Positions 36,755-45,391 of a stretch of DNA of 64,000 nucleotides are shown one piece after another. The notes beneath the pieces were generated by a model. That model did no database searches. It had not been told where the DNA came from and was given only the letters and a program-made list of their open reading frames with translations. Each line of letters opens with the position of its first letter. Positions within the stretch are counted from its first letter, which is position 1. Location of the stretch: NCBI RefSeq assembly GCF_026427715.1, contig NZ_CP107558.1:657001-721000 (forward strand), read 5' to 3'. The DNA is from Methylocystis sp. MJC1. Its GTDB lineage: Bacteria > Pseudomonadota > Alphaproteobacteria > Rhizobiales > Beijerinckiaceae. A program made the translations under genes and the position numbers.

Positions 36755-36985
36755 ATGAAGCCGAACATCCTTTCAGGCGCCGCCCTGGCTGCGGCTGCTC
36801 TCTCTCTCGCTATTGCTGGGGCCGCTCCTGCAGAGGCCAAGCACAAGGCCCATCATCGTCCATCCAAGGAGACGGCCGAGAAGCACAAATGCAGCGGCAA
36901 GAACAGCTGCCCTGCCAAGGCCGAGAGCAAGGAAGCGCCCGCCGACGCCAGGCCAGCCGAAGGAAAGCCGGGCGAGGGCAAGTAA
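36755..36985 (+). CDS. Bufferin-like MNIO precursor peptide 1 (two-Cys core)
   Basis: 76 residues. A Sec signal peptide (MKPNILSGAALAAAALSLAIAG, cleavage near AEA-K) is followed by a Lys/His-rich mature part with just two cysteines, C46 and C52, in KHKCSGKNSCPAK, then an Ala/Pro/Glu/Lys tail. The KNSC motif resembles that of bufferins, exported copper-binding RiPPs modified by DUF692 enzymes. GGAG sits six bases upstream of ATG 36755. First gene of the cluster; its leader closely matches the second peptide. Confidence 0.75.
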   Translation: MKPNILSGAALAAAALSLAIAGAAPAEAKHKAHHRPSKETAEKHKCSGKNSCPAKAESKEAPADARPAEGKPGEGK

Positions 36986-37060
36986 TTCTGTTTCGGCGCA
37001 CGAGGCCAATTGGCGGCGCCGATTATCGCCCCTCGTGGGGTTTTTCGAAGGAGGAAGTGG

Positions 37061-37342
37061 ATGAAGACGAAAATCGTTTCGGGGGCGGCGTTGGCCGCTG
37101 CGGCTGTCGGCCTGGCGCTCAGCGGCGCTGTCGTCAGCCCCGCCGCCGCCCATGGGTCGCATCTGTGCAATATGTCCAAGGGCCAGTGCGGCGGCAAGAC
37201 CGCCTGCATGACCAAAACCGGCGTCTGCAAGCACAATGTCGGAAAGAGCAAGGCTTCCTGCCGCCATGGCTGCCATCACAAGTCGTCCTGCCACCACAAC
37301 AAGGGCGCTTGCAACATGAAGAGCAAGTGCCACACGAAGTAA
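37061..37342 (+). CDS. Bufferin-like MNIO precursor peptide 2 (nine-Cys, nine-His core)
   Basis: 93 residues. The signal peptide MKTKIVSGAALAAAAVGLALSG nearly repeats the leader of peptide 1. The mature part is about 63 residues with Cys at 36, 43, 49, 56, 67, 71, 77, 84 and 90 and nine histidines, often paired (CRHGCHHKSSCHHNKGAC), with almost no acidic residues. Such a core suits metal binding and cysteine modification by the adjacent MNIO enzyme. AAGGAGGAAG precedes the ATG. It is larger in Cys/His number than the classic bufferin cores I know. Confidence 0.78.
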   Translation: MKTKIVSGAALAAAAVGLALSGAVVSPAAAHGSHLCNMSKGQCGGKTACMTKTGVCKHNVGKSKASCRHGCHHKSSCHHNKGACNMKSKCHTK

Positions 37343-37348
37343 GGTTTT

Positions 37349-37375
37349 GGCGCCGGCTCCGCTGGGGCCGGCGCC
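37349..37375 (+). terminator. Stem-loop between precursor 2 and the MNIO gene
   Basis: Perfect nine-pair stem GGCGCCGGC / GCCGGCGCC with a nine-base loop, followed by CATTTTAGG. It begins six bases after the precursor stop. It is probably a partial terminator that keeps precursor transcripts more abundant than enzyme transcripts. Confidence 0.6.
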
Positions 37376-37398
37376 CATTTTAGGCAGGGGACGTTCGA

Positions 37399-38244
37399 AT
37401 GCAGAAGCCAGCCCCGCTCGGCTATGGTCTTGGCCTCCGCCCCATCTATTACGATGAGATCATGTCGGACCGGCCGCCGGTCGACTGGTTCGAGATCATC
37501 TCCGAAAACTACATGGTCGCGGGTGGACGTCCGCTCTCGATGCTGGACGCGGTTCGCGCCGATTATCCGATCGTCATGCATGGCGTCGCCATGTCGCTCG
37601 CCTCGACCGATCCGCTGGATTTCGACTATCTCGCCCAGTTGAAAGCACTGATCGAACGCGTGCAGCCGGCCTGGGTCTCGGACCATGTCGCCTGGACAGG
37701 CGTCCATGGCCTCTCGCTGCACGACCTTCTGCCGATCCCCTATACGCGAGAGTCGCTCGACCATATCGTTGAGCGCATCTGCCGGGTGCAGGATTTTCTC
37801 AAGCGCCAGCTCGTGGTCGAGAACGCTTCGACCTATGTTTCCTTCGTGTCGTCGGAGATGAGTGAGCAGGACTTCGTGAAGGAGATGGCCGAGCGCGCCG
37901 ATTGCCTGCTGCTGTTCGACATCAACAATGTCTTCGTGTCCTGCTTCAATCACGGCTATGATCCGGTCGCCTTTATCGACGCCGTTCCGGTCGAGCGCGT
38001 GGTCCAATTCCACATGGCAGGCCATACGAACCACGAGACGCATCGCGTCGACACCCATGATCAGCCGATCTGCGAGGAGGTCTGGGGGCTCTACGAACAT
38101 GCGCGACGCCGCTTCGGCGACGTTTCGGCGATGATCGAACGCGACGACAATTTCCCGCCTTTCTCGGAGCTGCTCGACGAATTGCAGCGCATGCGCGACA
38201 TAGACGCCCGCATCGCGGCGGAAAAGGCGTTGAGCGCGGCATGA
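37399..38244 (+). CDS. bufB: DUF692 multinuclear non-heme iron oxidative enzyme (BufB-like)
   Basis: 281 residues of the MNIO family (relatives include MbnB and TglH), a TIM barrel holding two or three irons that oxidises cysteines in precursor peptides. Metal-ligand blocks are visible: GYGLGLRPIYYDEI, VDWFEIISENYM, MHGVAMSLAS, VSDHVAWTG, LLPIPYT, VENASTYVSF, LFDINNVFVSCFNHG, QFHMAGHTNH and DTHDQPI. In bufferins the enzyme installs thiooxazole groups. It overlaps the partner gene by four bases. Confidence 0.93.
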   Translation: MQKPAPLGYGLGLRPIYYDEIMSDRPPVDWFEIISENYMVAGGRPLSMLDAVRADYPIVMHGVAMSLASTDPLDFDYLAQLKALIERVQPAWVSDHVAWTGVHGLSLHDLLPIPYTRESLDHIVERICRVQDFLKRQLVVENASTYVSFVSSEMSEQDFVKEMAERADCLLLFDINNVFVSCFNHGYDPVAFIDAVPVERVVQFHMAGHTNHETHRVDTHDQPICEEVWGLYEHARRRFGDVSAMIERDDNFPPFSELLDELQRMRDIDARIAAEKALSAA

Positions 38245-39068
38245 AGCTCGCCGACTTTCAGGCGCTATTCCAGGCGCGCATACTCGCTGGCCCGAGCGAC
38301 GAGGATGCGCCGCTCCTGGAGGAGCTGCGCGAGTCGCAGCGGGGCGCCGGGCGCGACGAGCTTCTGCATGTCTATCAGTCGGGCTACCGCATCCGGCTGG
38401 AGAGCTTTCTCTATGAGGATCATCCGGGCTTGCGCGCGCTGATCGGCGATGACGCCTTCGAGGCGCTGATCGGCGAATATGTGGCCGCCAATCCGCCGCA
38501 GTGCCGCAACGCCCGTTGGTACACGACCGGCCTACCAGACTATATGCGCGAACATGCGCCCTGGCGCGGCGACGCGCGCGCGATTGCGATGGCGTTTCTG
38601 GAGCGCGCGATGGTCGACGCCTTCGACGCGCCGAACGCCGAGCCGTTCACAATACAGGCGCTCGCGGGCATTGCGCCCGAGGACTCGCCGCGCCTCGTTT
38701 TCGAATTCCATCCAAGCCTCATCCTGCTGGCGCAACCGGCGGGCGTCCTGGCCGCTTATCAAGATGCAGCGGCTGAGGATGAAGAGGAGCCAGGGGAGGA
38801 GGCTGGCGAAGGCGACTTCGAGTCCGAGCCCGCGGAGGGGACCGAAACCGTTGCGGTTTGGCGCTGCAATGAAGAGACGGCCTATCGCGAGCTCGAGCCC
38901 GCGGAATATGTCGCGCTCTGCGAAGCCAGGGCCGGCCGCGCCTTCGGCGACATCTGCCAGATGGCGGCCTTCCAGCAATCGGGCGACATCGAACCCGAGC
39001 GGCTGGCGCAATTTCTGGCGAGCTGGTTCGATGACGGCATGGTTACCGGCGTGTCGCTGCGCGATTGA
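38241..39068 (+). CDS. bufC: DUF2063 partner protein of the MNIO enzyme (BufC-like)
   Basis: 275 residues. The N-terminal DUF2063 domain (about 1-95) has LADFQALFQARIL, LHVYQSGYRIRLESFLYEDHPGLRALIGDDAFEALIGEYV-type sequence (read in parts) typical of BufC/HvfC proteins, which deliver the precursor to the DUF692 enzyme. The C-terminal half carries an acidic Glu/Asp-rich insert (about 172-205) before a final helical part. The ATG overlaps the bufB stop, showing coupling. Last gene of the cluster. Confidence 0.9.
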   Translation: MKLADFQALFQARILAGPSDEDAPLLEELRESQRGAGRDELLHVYQSGYRIRLESFLYEDHPGLRALIGDDAFEALIGEYVAANPPQCRNARWYTTGLPDYMREHAPWRGDARAIAMAFLERAMVDAFDAPNAEPFTIQALAGIAPEDSPRLVFEFHPSLILLAQPAGVLAAYQDAAAEDEEEPGEEAGEGDFESEPAEGTETVAVWRCNEETAYRELEPAEYVALCEARAGRAFGDICQMAAFQQSGDIEPERLAQFLASWFDDGMVTGVSLRD

Positions 39069-39137
39069 GGCTTCAAATCCTACGCTTTTGCTATAATTAA
39101 AGGGCGAGCGGCGACGCGTCCGCTCGACGGCGGAGGC

Positions 39138-40211
39138 ATGCGCGTGAACGAGACCAGTCTTTCGGCGCCCGTAGATGACGCCAGCGTTCTGCGTCAGGCC
39201 GAGAGCTGGCGTCGGATGGGACGGGGCGTCGCCCTTGCAACGGTCGTAGAAACTTTCGGATCGGCGCCGCGCCCCGTGGGCTCCCATCTTGCCGTCGACG
39301 AAGCGGGGGCCTTCTGCGGCTCGGTATCCGCCGGCTGCGTCGAGGGAGAGGTCATAACGGCGGCCCAGGACGCCATAGCCGACGGCGCGCCGCGTTTTCT
39401 GGAGTTTGGCGTCGCTGACGAGGTCGCCTGGCGCGTCGGCCTCTCCTGCGGCGGGCGCATTGCAGTTCATGTCGAGAGAATTGACCCAGACCGCCTCGTC
39501 TTGCTTTCCGCCCTGAATGGCGAGATCGCCGCTCGGCGCCCCTGCGCCGTTATCACGCCGCTGGATGGCGGCGCGATGCAGCTTATTCGCGCGGGTGATT
39601 TTGCGGCGCACCCGCGCGCGCTACCCGCGCAATTGCGCGACGGCGACAGCGGACTCGTCCTGCACGAAGGACGGCGGCTTTTCATCAGTCACCACCGACC
39701 GGGGCCTCGTCTCCTCGTCGTCGGCGCGGTGCATGTCGCGCAGGCGCTGGCGGCCATTGCGACCCTTGCCGGTTTCGACGTGACGGTCATCGACCCGCGC
39801 GGCGCCTATGCCTCGGCCGAGCGCTTCCCCCAGGCCCGGCTCGATATGCGCTGGCCCGACGAGGCGCTGCCGGAGATCGGGCTCGACGCCGCCACCGCGA
39901 TCGCGATTCTCACGCATGATCCCAAGATCGACGACCCCGCGCTGCGCCTCGCGCTCGCCTCGGATTGCTTCTACGTCGGCGCTCTCGGATCGCGCGCCAC
40001 TCATGCGCGGCGCGCCGAACGCCTGAAAGCAAGCGGGGTAACGCCCTTCGCGCTGGAGCGCCTGCGTGCGCCGATCGGCCTCGACATCGCCGCCATAAGC
40101 CCGGCCGAGATCGCGGTGTCGATCCTGGCGGAAGTCATTCTCGCGCGCGGCCAGAAGCCGCTGCGCCAGCTGCTGCAGCACGCCACTGCAACAAGCTGTG
40201 GCGCAGGCTGA
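39138..40211 (+). CDS. XdhC-family molybdenum hydroxylase maturation factor
   Basis: 357 residues. The N-terminal XdhC/CoxI part has ALATVVETFGSAPRPVGSHL, GSVSAGCVEGEV and the conserved GLSCGGRI (cysteine). A Rossmann-like domain follows with LLVVGAVHVAQALAAIATLAGFDV, VIDPRGAYAS and YVGALGSRATHARR. XdhC proteins bind molybdenum cofactor, promote its sulfuration and insert it into xanthine-dehydrogenase-type enzymes. Its stop overlaps the next start (TGATG), and the convergent iorAB-type genes are its likely target. Confidence 0.92.
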   Translation: MRVNETSLSAPVDDASVLRQAESWRRMGRGVALATVVETFGSAPRPVGSHLAVDEAGAFCGSVSAGCVEGEVITAAQDAIADGAPRFLEFGVADEVAWRVGLSCGGRIAVHVERIDPDRLVLLSALNGEIAARRPCAVITPLDGGAMQLIRAGDFAAHPRALPAQLRDGDSGLVLHEGRRLFISHHRPGPRLLVVGAVHVAQALAAIATLAGFDVTVIDPRGAYASAERFPQARLDMRWPDEALPEIGLDAATAIAILTHDPKIDDPALRLALASDCFYVGALGSRATHARRAERLKASGVTPFALERLRAPIGLDIAAISPAEIAVSILAEVILARGQKPLRQLLQHATATSCGAG

Positions 40212-40810
40212 TGAGCGGGACGCCGAACGTCGCCGCCATCATTCTCGCAGCCGGGCGCGGCGCGCGTTTCAGCGCGAACGAAAATAAGCTTTTGGCGCCG
40301 CTCGATGGGAAGCCTCTGTTGCGTCACGTCGCCGAGGCGGCGCTCGCTTCGCGTGCAAGCCGCGTCATTGTCGTGACAGGAGATAAGCGCGACCAGATCG
40401 CGGCGGCCCTCGCCGGCCTGTCGATCAGCTATGCGCATAACGCAGATTTCGCGAATGGCTTGGCGTCCTCGCTACGCGCCGGACTGGCCGCCGCCGCCGA
40501 GGCGGATGGCGCGCTCGTTCTACTCGGCGATATGCCGGGCGTTGCAGCGCCGGTTCTCGATGCGCTCATCATGGCGTTCGGAGACGCACCCCATTGCGCC
40601 GCCGTCGTTCCGGTCTGCCAGGGCTGGTGGGGAAACCCGGTTCTGCTCGCGCGCGCGCTCTTCCCGCAACTGACTCGGCTTCAGGGCGACGAAGGCGCGC
40701 GGCGCCTGTTGCGTTCGAGCGAGGGCGTCGTCGAACTTCCGCTCGACGACCCAAACATATTGGCGGACGTCGACACGCCCGCCGACCTCGCTTCGTTTAG
40801 ACGAATCTGA
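40211..40810 (+). CDS. Molybdenum cofactor cytidylyltransferase-like protein (MocA/NTP transferase fold)
   Basis: 199 residues. NTP-transferase signature AAIILAAGRGARFSANENKLLAPLDGKPLL (read in parts), metal-binding GALVLLGDMPGV, and WWGNPVLLARALFPQL. MocA forms the MCD cofactor for xanthine-oxidase-family enzymes, matching the coupled xdhC gene. Its last 14 bases overlap, tail to tail, the end of the molybdenum hydroxylase large-subunit gene. Confidence 0.9.
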   Translation: MSGTPNVAAIILAAGRGARFSANENKLLAPLDGKPLLRHVAEAALASRASRVIVVTGDKRDQIAAALAGLSISYAHNADFANGLASSLRAGLAAAAEADGALVLLGDMPGVAAPVLDALIMAFGDAPHCAAVVPVCQGWWGNPVLLARALFPQLTRLQGDEGARRLLRSSEGVVELPLDDPNILADVDTPADLASFRRI

Positions 40811-42980
40811 TGTTTGCTTCCTTGAGCGGGATCGACCGGATGCGCTTGCCCGTCGCCGCGAAATAGGCGTTGAGCACCGCTGGCGCGGCGACGCAGATGG
40901 TCGGTTCGCCGACGCCGCCCCAGAAGCCGCCGCTCGGCATGACGATGGATTCGACCTTCGGCATATCCTTGAGGCGCATCGACTCGTAGCTGTCGAAATT
41001 CTCCTGCTCGACGCGGCCGTCCTTGATGGTGATCCCGCCATGAAAGAGCGCGGAGAGGCCATAGACGAAAGAGCCGGAAATCTGACGCTCGATCTGCGCC
41101 GGATTGACCGCGTGGCCGGGGTCCGTCGCCGCGACGATGCGATGGATCTTGATCTTGTCGTCCGCGGCGACTGAGATTTCCGCGACCGCTGCGACATAGC
41201 TGCCATAGCCCATATAGCCGGCGATGCCGCGATGAATGCCTTCCGGCGCCGGCTTGTTCCAGCCGGCGCGCTCGGCGACGGCCTCGAGCACGCCGAGATG
41301 CTTGGGATGATTCGCCATCAGCTTGCGCCGGAAGGCTAGCGGGTCCTCGCCGGTCGCATGGGCGAGCTCGTCCATGAAACATTCGAGATAGATGGCGTTT
41401 TGGTTGATGTTGACCCCGCGCCAGAAGCCCGGCGGGACGGGCGGGTTCCGCATCGAATGTTCGACGAGGAGATTGGGGAAATCATAGCCGATCTGCGCGT
41501 CGCCCGTCGCCGCCAGCCCCTGAAACACCGCCGGATCGACGCCGTTCTTCACCGCCTGCGGCCGCACGCTGGAAAGGATCGATTGGCCGGAAATGCGCAT
41601 GTGCAGGGCGGTGAGCTTATTGTCGGCGTCGAAGGCGCCGGTGAGCTTGCATTGCGTGACAGGGTGATATTTGCCCTGCGTCATATCCTCTTCGCGCGAC
41701 CAAAGCAGCTTCACGGGCGTGCCCGGAAGCTGCTTCGCGATCAGCACCGCCTGGGTCACATAGTCGGTAAAGCCCTTACGCCCGAAGCCGCCGCCGAGGA
41801 TGAGCTTGTGCACGTCGCATTTTTCGGGCGGTAGGCCCGAAGCCTGAACGACCGCATCGAAAGCCGCCTCGCCATTCTGCGTGCCGGTCCAGACCTCGCA
41901 TTTGTCGGGCGTATAGAGCGCCGTCGCGTTCAGCGGCTCCATCGCCGCGTGGTTCTGGTGTGGATAGCTATAGACGGCCTCGACGACCTTGGCGGCTTTG
42001 GCGATGGCCGCCTGCGCGCTGCCGTTCTGATTGCCGGCGACGGCGGGCTGCGAATCGTGCAGGCCCTCCGCAAGCCATTTCGCCGTGTCGGCGCTGGAGG
42101 TCTTGGCGTTCGGGCCTTCGTCCCAAACAATGGGAAGCGCGTCGAGCGCCGTCTTCGCATGCCACCAGGTGTCAGCGACGACGGCGATGGCATTGTCGCC
42201 GACGCGCACGACCCTCTTCACGCCCTTGAAATTGGCGATCTTGCTTTCGTCATAGCTCGCGAGCTTGCCGCCGAACACCGGGCAGGCCTTGATCGCGGCG
42301 TTCAGCATCCCCGGCAGCTTGACGTCGACGCCATAGGTCATCTTGCCGGTCGTCTTGTCGGAGGTGTCGAGTCGCAGCAAGCCCTTGCCGGCGATTTTCC
42401 AGTCGCGCGGGTCCTTGAGCGCCACGTCGGCCGGCGGGGGGAGCTTCGCGGCCGCGTCCGCGACCTTGCCATAGCTCGTCGCGCGGCCCGAGGCGGCGTG
42501 GGTGATCACGCCCTTTTCGGCCCGGCATTCTTTCGCGGGAACGTTCCACTCATTGGCCGCAGCCTGGATCAGCATGGCGCGCGCGACGGCGCCGCCCTTG
42601 CGCACATAATCCTGCGAGGAGCGAATGCCGCGGCTGCCGCCGGTCGAGAAATCGCCCCACACGCGGCTGCGCGCCGCGTTCTCGCCGGGCGTGGGATATT
42701 CCGTCGTCACCTTGGTCCAGTCGCAATCGAGCTCCTCGGCGACAAGCTGCGCAAGTCCTGTCAGCGTGCCCTGGCCCATTTCCGACCGCGCAATTCGGAT
42801 AACCACCGTGTCATCCGGCTTGACCACGACCCAGGCGTTGACCTCGGGCTTTGTCAGCGGCGCGGCCGTCGCCGTCTCGCTCCCGAAGGGGATGTCGAGG
42901 CCGAGCGCTAGGCCGCCGCCGAGCGAGGCGGCGCCGATGAGAAAGCCGCGGCGGCCGATGTCGTCGATGCTGTTGCTCAT
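40797..42980 (-). CDS. Exported molybdenum hydroxylase large subunit (IorB / aldehyde dehydrogenase type)
   Basis: 727 residues. A Tat signal (DIGRRGFLIGAASLGGGLALG) indicates export of the folded cofactor-loaded enzyme. Molybdopterin-binding blocks are RIARSEMGQGTLTGLAQLV, YPHQNHAAMEPLNATA, LGGGFGRKGFTDYV, PPGFWRGVNINQNA and the catalytic glutamate loop FWGGVGEPTICVAAPAVL. The closest known types are isoquinoline 1-oxidoreductase and membrane-linked aldehyde dehydrogenase. The substrate is not decided by sequence. It follows the iron-sulfur subunit by 12 bases. Confidence 0.93.
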   Translation of the reverse strand: MSNSIDDIGRRGFLIGAASLGGGLALGLDIPFGSETATAAPLTKPEVNAWVVVKPDDTVVIRIARSEMGQGTLTGLAQLVAEELDCDWTKVTTEYPTPGENAARSRVWGDFSTGGSRGIRSSQDYVRKGGAVARAMLIQAAANEWNVPAKECRAEKGVITHAASGRATSYGKVADAAAKLPPPADVALKDPRDWKIAGKGLLRLDTSDKTTGKMTYGVDVKLPGMLNAAIKACPVFGGKLASYDESKIANFKGVKRVVRVGDNAIAVVADTWWHAKTALDALPIVWDEGPNAKTSSADTAKWLAEGLHDSQPAVAGNQNGSAQAAIAKAAKVVEAVYSYPHQNHAAMEPLNATALYTPDKCEVWTGTQNGEAAFDAVVQASGLPPEKCDVHKLILGGGFGRKGFTDYVTQAVLIAKQLPGTPVKLLWSREEDMTQGKYHPVTQCKLTGAFDADNKLTALHMRISGQSILSSVRPQAVKNGVDPAVFQGLAATGDAQIGYDFPNLLVEHSMRNPPVPPGFWRGVNINQNAIYLECFMDELAHATGEDPLAFRRKLMANHPKHLGVLEAVAERAGWNKPAPEGIHRGIAGYMGYGSYVAAVAEISVAADDKIKIHRIVAATDPGHAVNPAQIERQISGSFVYGLSALFHGGITIKDGRVEQENFDSYESMRLKDMPKVESIVMPSGGFWGGVGEPTICVAAPAVLNAYFAATGKRIRSIPLKEANIRFV

Positions 42981-42992
42981 ATCGATCGTCCC

Positions 42993-43442
42993 TTAGGCCT
43001 TGGCGGCGGCGTGGATGGCCTCGCGCACCTGCTGGAAGGTTCCGCAGCGGCAGATGTTGGTGATGGCGTTGTCGATGTCCTGGTCGCTCGGACTCGGCTT
43101 CTCTGCGAGAAGCGCCGCGACCGCCATAATCATGCCGCTCTGGCAATAGCCGCATTGCGGCACGTCGAGAGCAATCCAGGCCTGTTGCACGCGATGCAAG
43201 ACGCCGTTTTGCGCAAGGCCCTCGATCGTCGTGATCTTCTTGCCCGCGGCGTCGCCGACCGTCACGCTGCAGGAGCGCACGGCTTGCCCGTCGATATGGA
43301 CCGTGCAGGCGCCGCATTGCGCGATGCCGCAGCCATATTTGGTGCCGGTGAGCCCCGCATTCTCACGCAATGCCCAGAGGAGCGGCGTATCCGGCTCGAC
43401 ATCCACGTCGATCTTCGCGCCATTGACGAAAAGAACCGTCAT
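42993..43442 (-). CDS. Molybdenum hydroxylase [2Fe-2S] small subunit (IorA type)
   Basis: 149 residues. The plant-type cluster motif [20 protein letters not shown] (four Cys with C in VRSCSV) and the helical-domain cluster [12 protein letters not shown] followed by [18 protein letters not shown] are diagnostic. It passes electrons from the Mo site, probably to a cytochrome c in the periplasm. It lacks its own signal peptide and presumably crosses with the Tat-tagged large subunit. Confidence 0.96.
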   Translation of the reverse strand: MTVLFVNGAKIDVDVEPDTPLLWALRENAGLTGTKYGCGIAQCGACTVHIDGQAVRSCSVTVGDAAGKKITTIEGLAQNGVLHRVQQAWIALDVPQCGYCQSGMIMAVAALLAEKPSPSDQDIDNAITNICRCGTFQQVREAIHAAAKA

Positions 43443-43712
43443 TGCATCTTTCCTCGCCGCTCGATTTCATTTCCGAAATCCTACCAAATGAGAGGGGTTT
43501 CGCCAAGCCACTCCCGCGATTTGCCCGCCTATTTAGGGCGACGCCGATGCGCCGCGAGGGCGGCAATTTTGGCGCGGCGGAAGAGAAGACACGTTGGTTT
43601 AGCAATGAATGCAAGGGCGCGATTGCGAATCACCTTGTAAATCGTTAGCAATTTGCATTGTCGGCGCGGGCACGCGGCATTTGGCGGCCAATCGCGACGA
43701 GGAGAAAAGCTT

Positions 43713-44102
43713 ATGGCCAAGGCAAAAACCACCAAGGCTGCCGCGACCGCCAAGGTCAGCGGCAGGGAAGCTCCCACTGTTCGTCCGGTCAAGGAGACCA
43801 TGACGAAGGCGGCGCTGATCAACTATATCGCTGAGCAGAACGAGCTGCCGCGCAAGACGGCGGCGGCGGTCTACGCTACGCTGGAAGGCGTGTTTCTGGG
43901 TTCGGTGCATCCCAAGGGCGTCGGCGAATTCACGCTGCCGGGCCTTTTGAAGGTGACGCTGCGCAAGGTGCCGGCGCGCAAGGCCGGAACGCTCGTGCGC
44001 AATCCCGCCACCGGCGAAATGGTGAAGGCCGCAGCCAAGCCCGCGAGCGTTCGCGTCAAGATTCGCGCGCTTTCCAAGCTGAAAACGGCGGCGACCAAAT
44101 AA
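43713..44102 (+). CDS. HU/IHF-family DNA-binding protein with basic N-terminal extension
   Basis: 129 residues. About 35 residues rich in Lys, Ala and Thr (MAKAKTTKAAATAKVSGREA) precede the HU fold: MTKAALINYIAEQNELPRKTAAAVYATLEGV, VHPKGVGEFTLPGLLKVTLRKVPARKAG then RNPATGEMV, the DNA-arm loop. The C-terminus is again basic. The arm motif is the usual HU type with Asn-Pro intercalation. ATG 43713 has GAGGAGAAAAG upstream; an extension to 43653 is unlikely. It may be a nucleoid protein with histone-like tail behaviour. Confidence 0.9.
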   Translation: MAKAKTTKAAATAKVSGREAPTVRPVKETMTKAALINYIAEQNELPRKTAAAVYATLEGVFLGSVHPKGVGEFTLPGLLKVTLRKVPARKAGTLVRNPATGEMVKAAAKPASVRVKIRALSKLKTAATK

Positions 44103-44108
44103 TCTGGC

Positions 44109-44155
44109 GACATCGCCGGCGGCGCCCTGCCGGTCGGCGATGTCCGCGGCGTTTT
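44109..44155 (+). terminator. Terminator-like hairpin after the HU-family gene
   Basis: Perfect stem GACATCGCC (44109-44117) / GGCGATGTC (44136-44144) enclosing a GC-rich loop, then CGCGGCGTTTTAAC. It isolates the HU-like gene from the hydrogenase operon. Confidence 0.65.
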
Positions 44156-44239
44156 AACTAAAATCATTTCTCGCGCCGTCGCGCGCGCTTCATATTCGGG
44201 GTACAATTTCCCTCGAACAGCCAAGCGCAAGAATGAGCG

Positions 44240-45391
44240 ATGTCGGAAGCAGCGAGCGGCGCCATCCCTGAACGTTCCGTGATTTCGGTCGACGGGCTGG
44301 GCGCTTTGATCGAAGCCCTGCGGCTCCGGGGCAGGCGGGTCGTCGCGCCCACGATCGGCGACGACGCCATCATCTATGACGAAATCGACAGTCTCGACGA
44401 TTTGCCGCGCGGCGTCACCGACGAGCAGGAGCCCGGCCGCTACAAGCTTGCGCAGCGTGAAGACGGCGTCTTTTTCGGCTATGCGGTCGGCCCGCACTCA
44501 TGGAAGAAATTCTTGCACAAGCCGCTGCTGAATTTGTGGCGCGCCAAGCGGCAGGGCAGTGCGATCGAGGTCGAGGCCGAGCCGCTCGATCCGCAGAACT
44601 ATGCTTTTCTCGGCGTGCGGGCCTGTGAGCTCAACGCGATCGCCATACAGGACCGCGTCCTGATGGGGGGCGACTATGTCGACCCGCATTACAAAGCGCA
44701 GCGGGAAGGCGCCTTTATCGTCGCGCTGAATTGCAGCAAGGCAGGCGGGACCTGCTTTTGCGTCTCGATGAAAACCGGCCCAAAAGTTACGAATGGCTTC
44801 GATCTCGCGCTTACGGAGCTTATGTCGGCCCACGCGCATGAATTTCTCGTCGAGGCCGGCTCCCCGGCAGGCGCCGAGATTCTCGCCGAATTGCCGCGCC
44901 GCCCCGCGACGCAGCAAGACCTCGACGCCGCAAATGCGATCATCGCGCAAACCGCCGCCTCGATGGGTCGGCGCATGCCGGACGAAGACCTGCCGGCGCT
45001 GCTGATGCGTAATCTTCAGCATCCGCGCTGGCAGGAGGTCGCGCAGCGCTGCCTGTCTTGCGCCAATTGCACCATGGTCTGCCCGACCTGCTTCTGCACC
45101 TCCGTCGAGGACCACAATGATCTCGCGGGCGTCGAGTCCTCGCGCAGCCGGCGCTGGGACTCCTGCTTCACCATGGATTATTCCTACATCCACGGCGGGT
45201 CGGTGCGGCCGAGCGTCTCGTCGCGCTATCGGCAGTGGATGACGCATAAGCTCGCAACTTGGCACGAGCAATTCGGCACGACGGGCTGCGTGGGCTGCGG
45301 CCGCTGCATCACCTGGTGTCCTGTCGGCATCGACATCACCGAGGAAACGCAGGCCATTTTCGACAGCGAGAAAAGCGCGAGGAACCCCTGA
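44240..45391 (+). CDS. hydB: Group 3b [NiFe] hydrogenase beta subunit (iron-sulfur, electron transfer)
   Basis: 383 residues, like the beta subunit of cytoplasmic sulfhydrogenases. The C-terminal part holds two ferredoxin-like cluster motifs, [16 protein letters not shown] and [16 protein letters not shown]. The N-terminal part has [19 protein letters not shown] and [12 protein letters not shown]. It links hydrogenase to the NAD(P)-binding gamma subunit. A TACAAT box lies at 44202-44207 but no -35 is evident. First gene of a six-gene operon; its TGA shares one base with the next ATG. Confidence 0.92.
   Translation: MSEAASGAIPERSVISVDGLGALIEALRLRGRRVVAPTIGDDAIIYDEIDSLDDLPRGVTDEQEPGRYKLAQREDGVFFGYAVGPHSWKKFLHKPLLNLWRAKRQGSAIEVEAEPLDPQNYAFLGVRACELNAIAIQDRVLMGGDYVDPHYKAQREGAFIVALNCSKAGGTCFCVSMKTGPKVTNGFDLALTELMSAHAHEFLVEAGSPAGAEILAELPRRPATQQDLDAANAIIAQTAASMGRRMPDEDLPALLMRNLQHPRWQEVAQRCLSCANCTMVCPTCFCTSVEDHNDLAGVESSRSRRWDSCFTMDYSYIHGGSVRPSVSSRYRQWMTHKLATWHEQFGTTGCVGCGRCITWCPVGIDITEETQAIFDSEKSARNP

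Noticed and set aside
36703..37383. 226-residue frame spanning both precursor peptides
   Set aside because: It has no recognisable domain; the two other frames each show a signal peptide, a ribosome site and a related leader.
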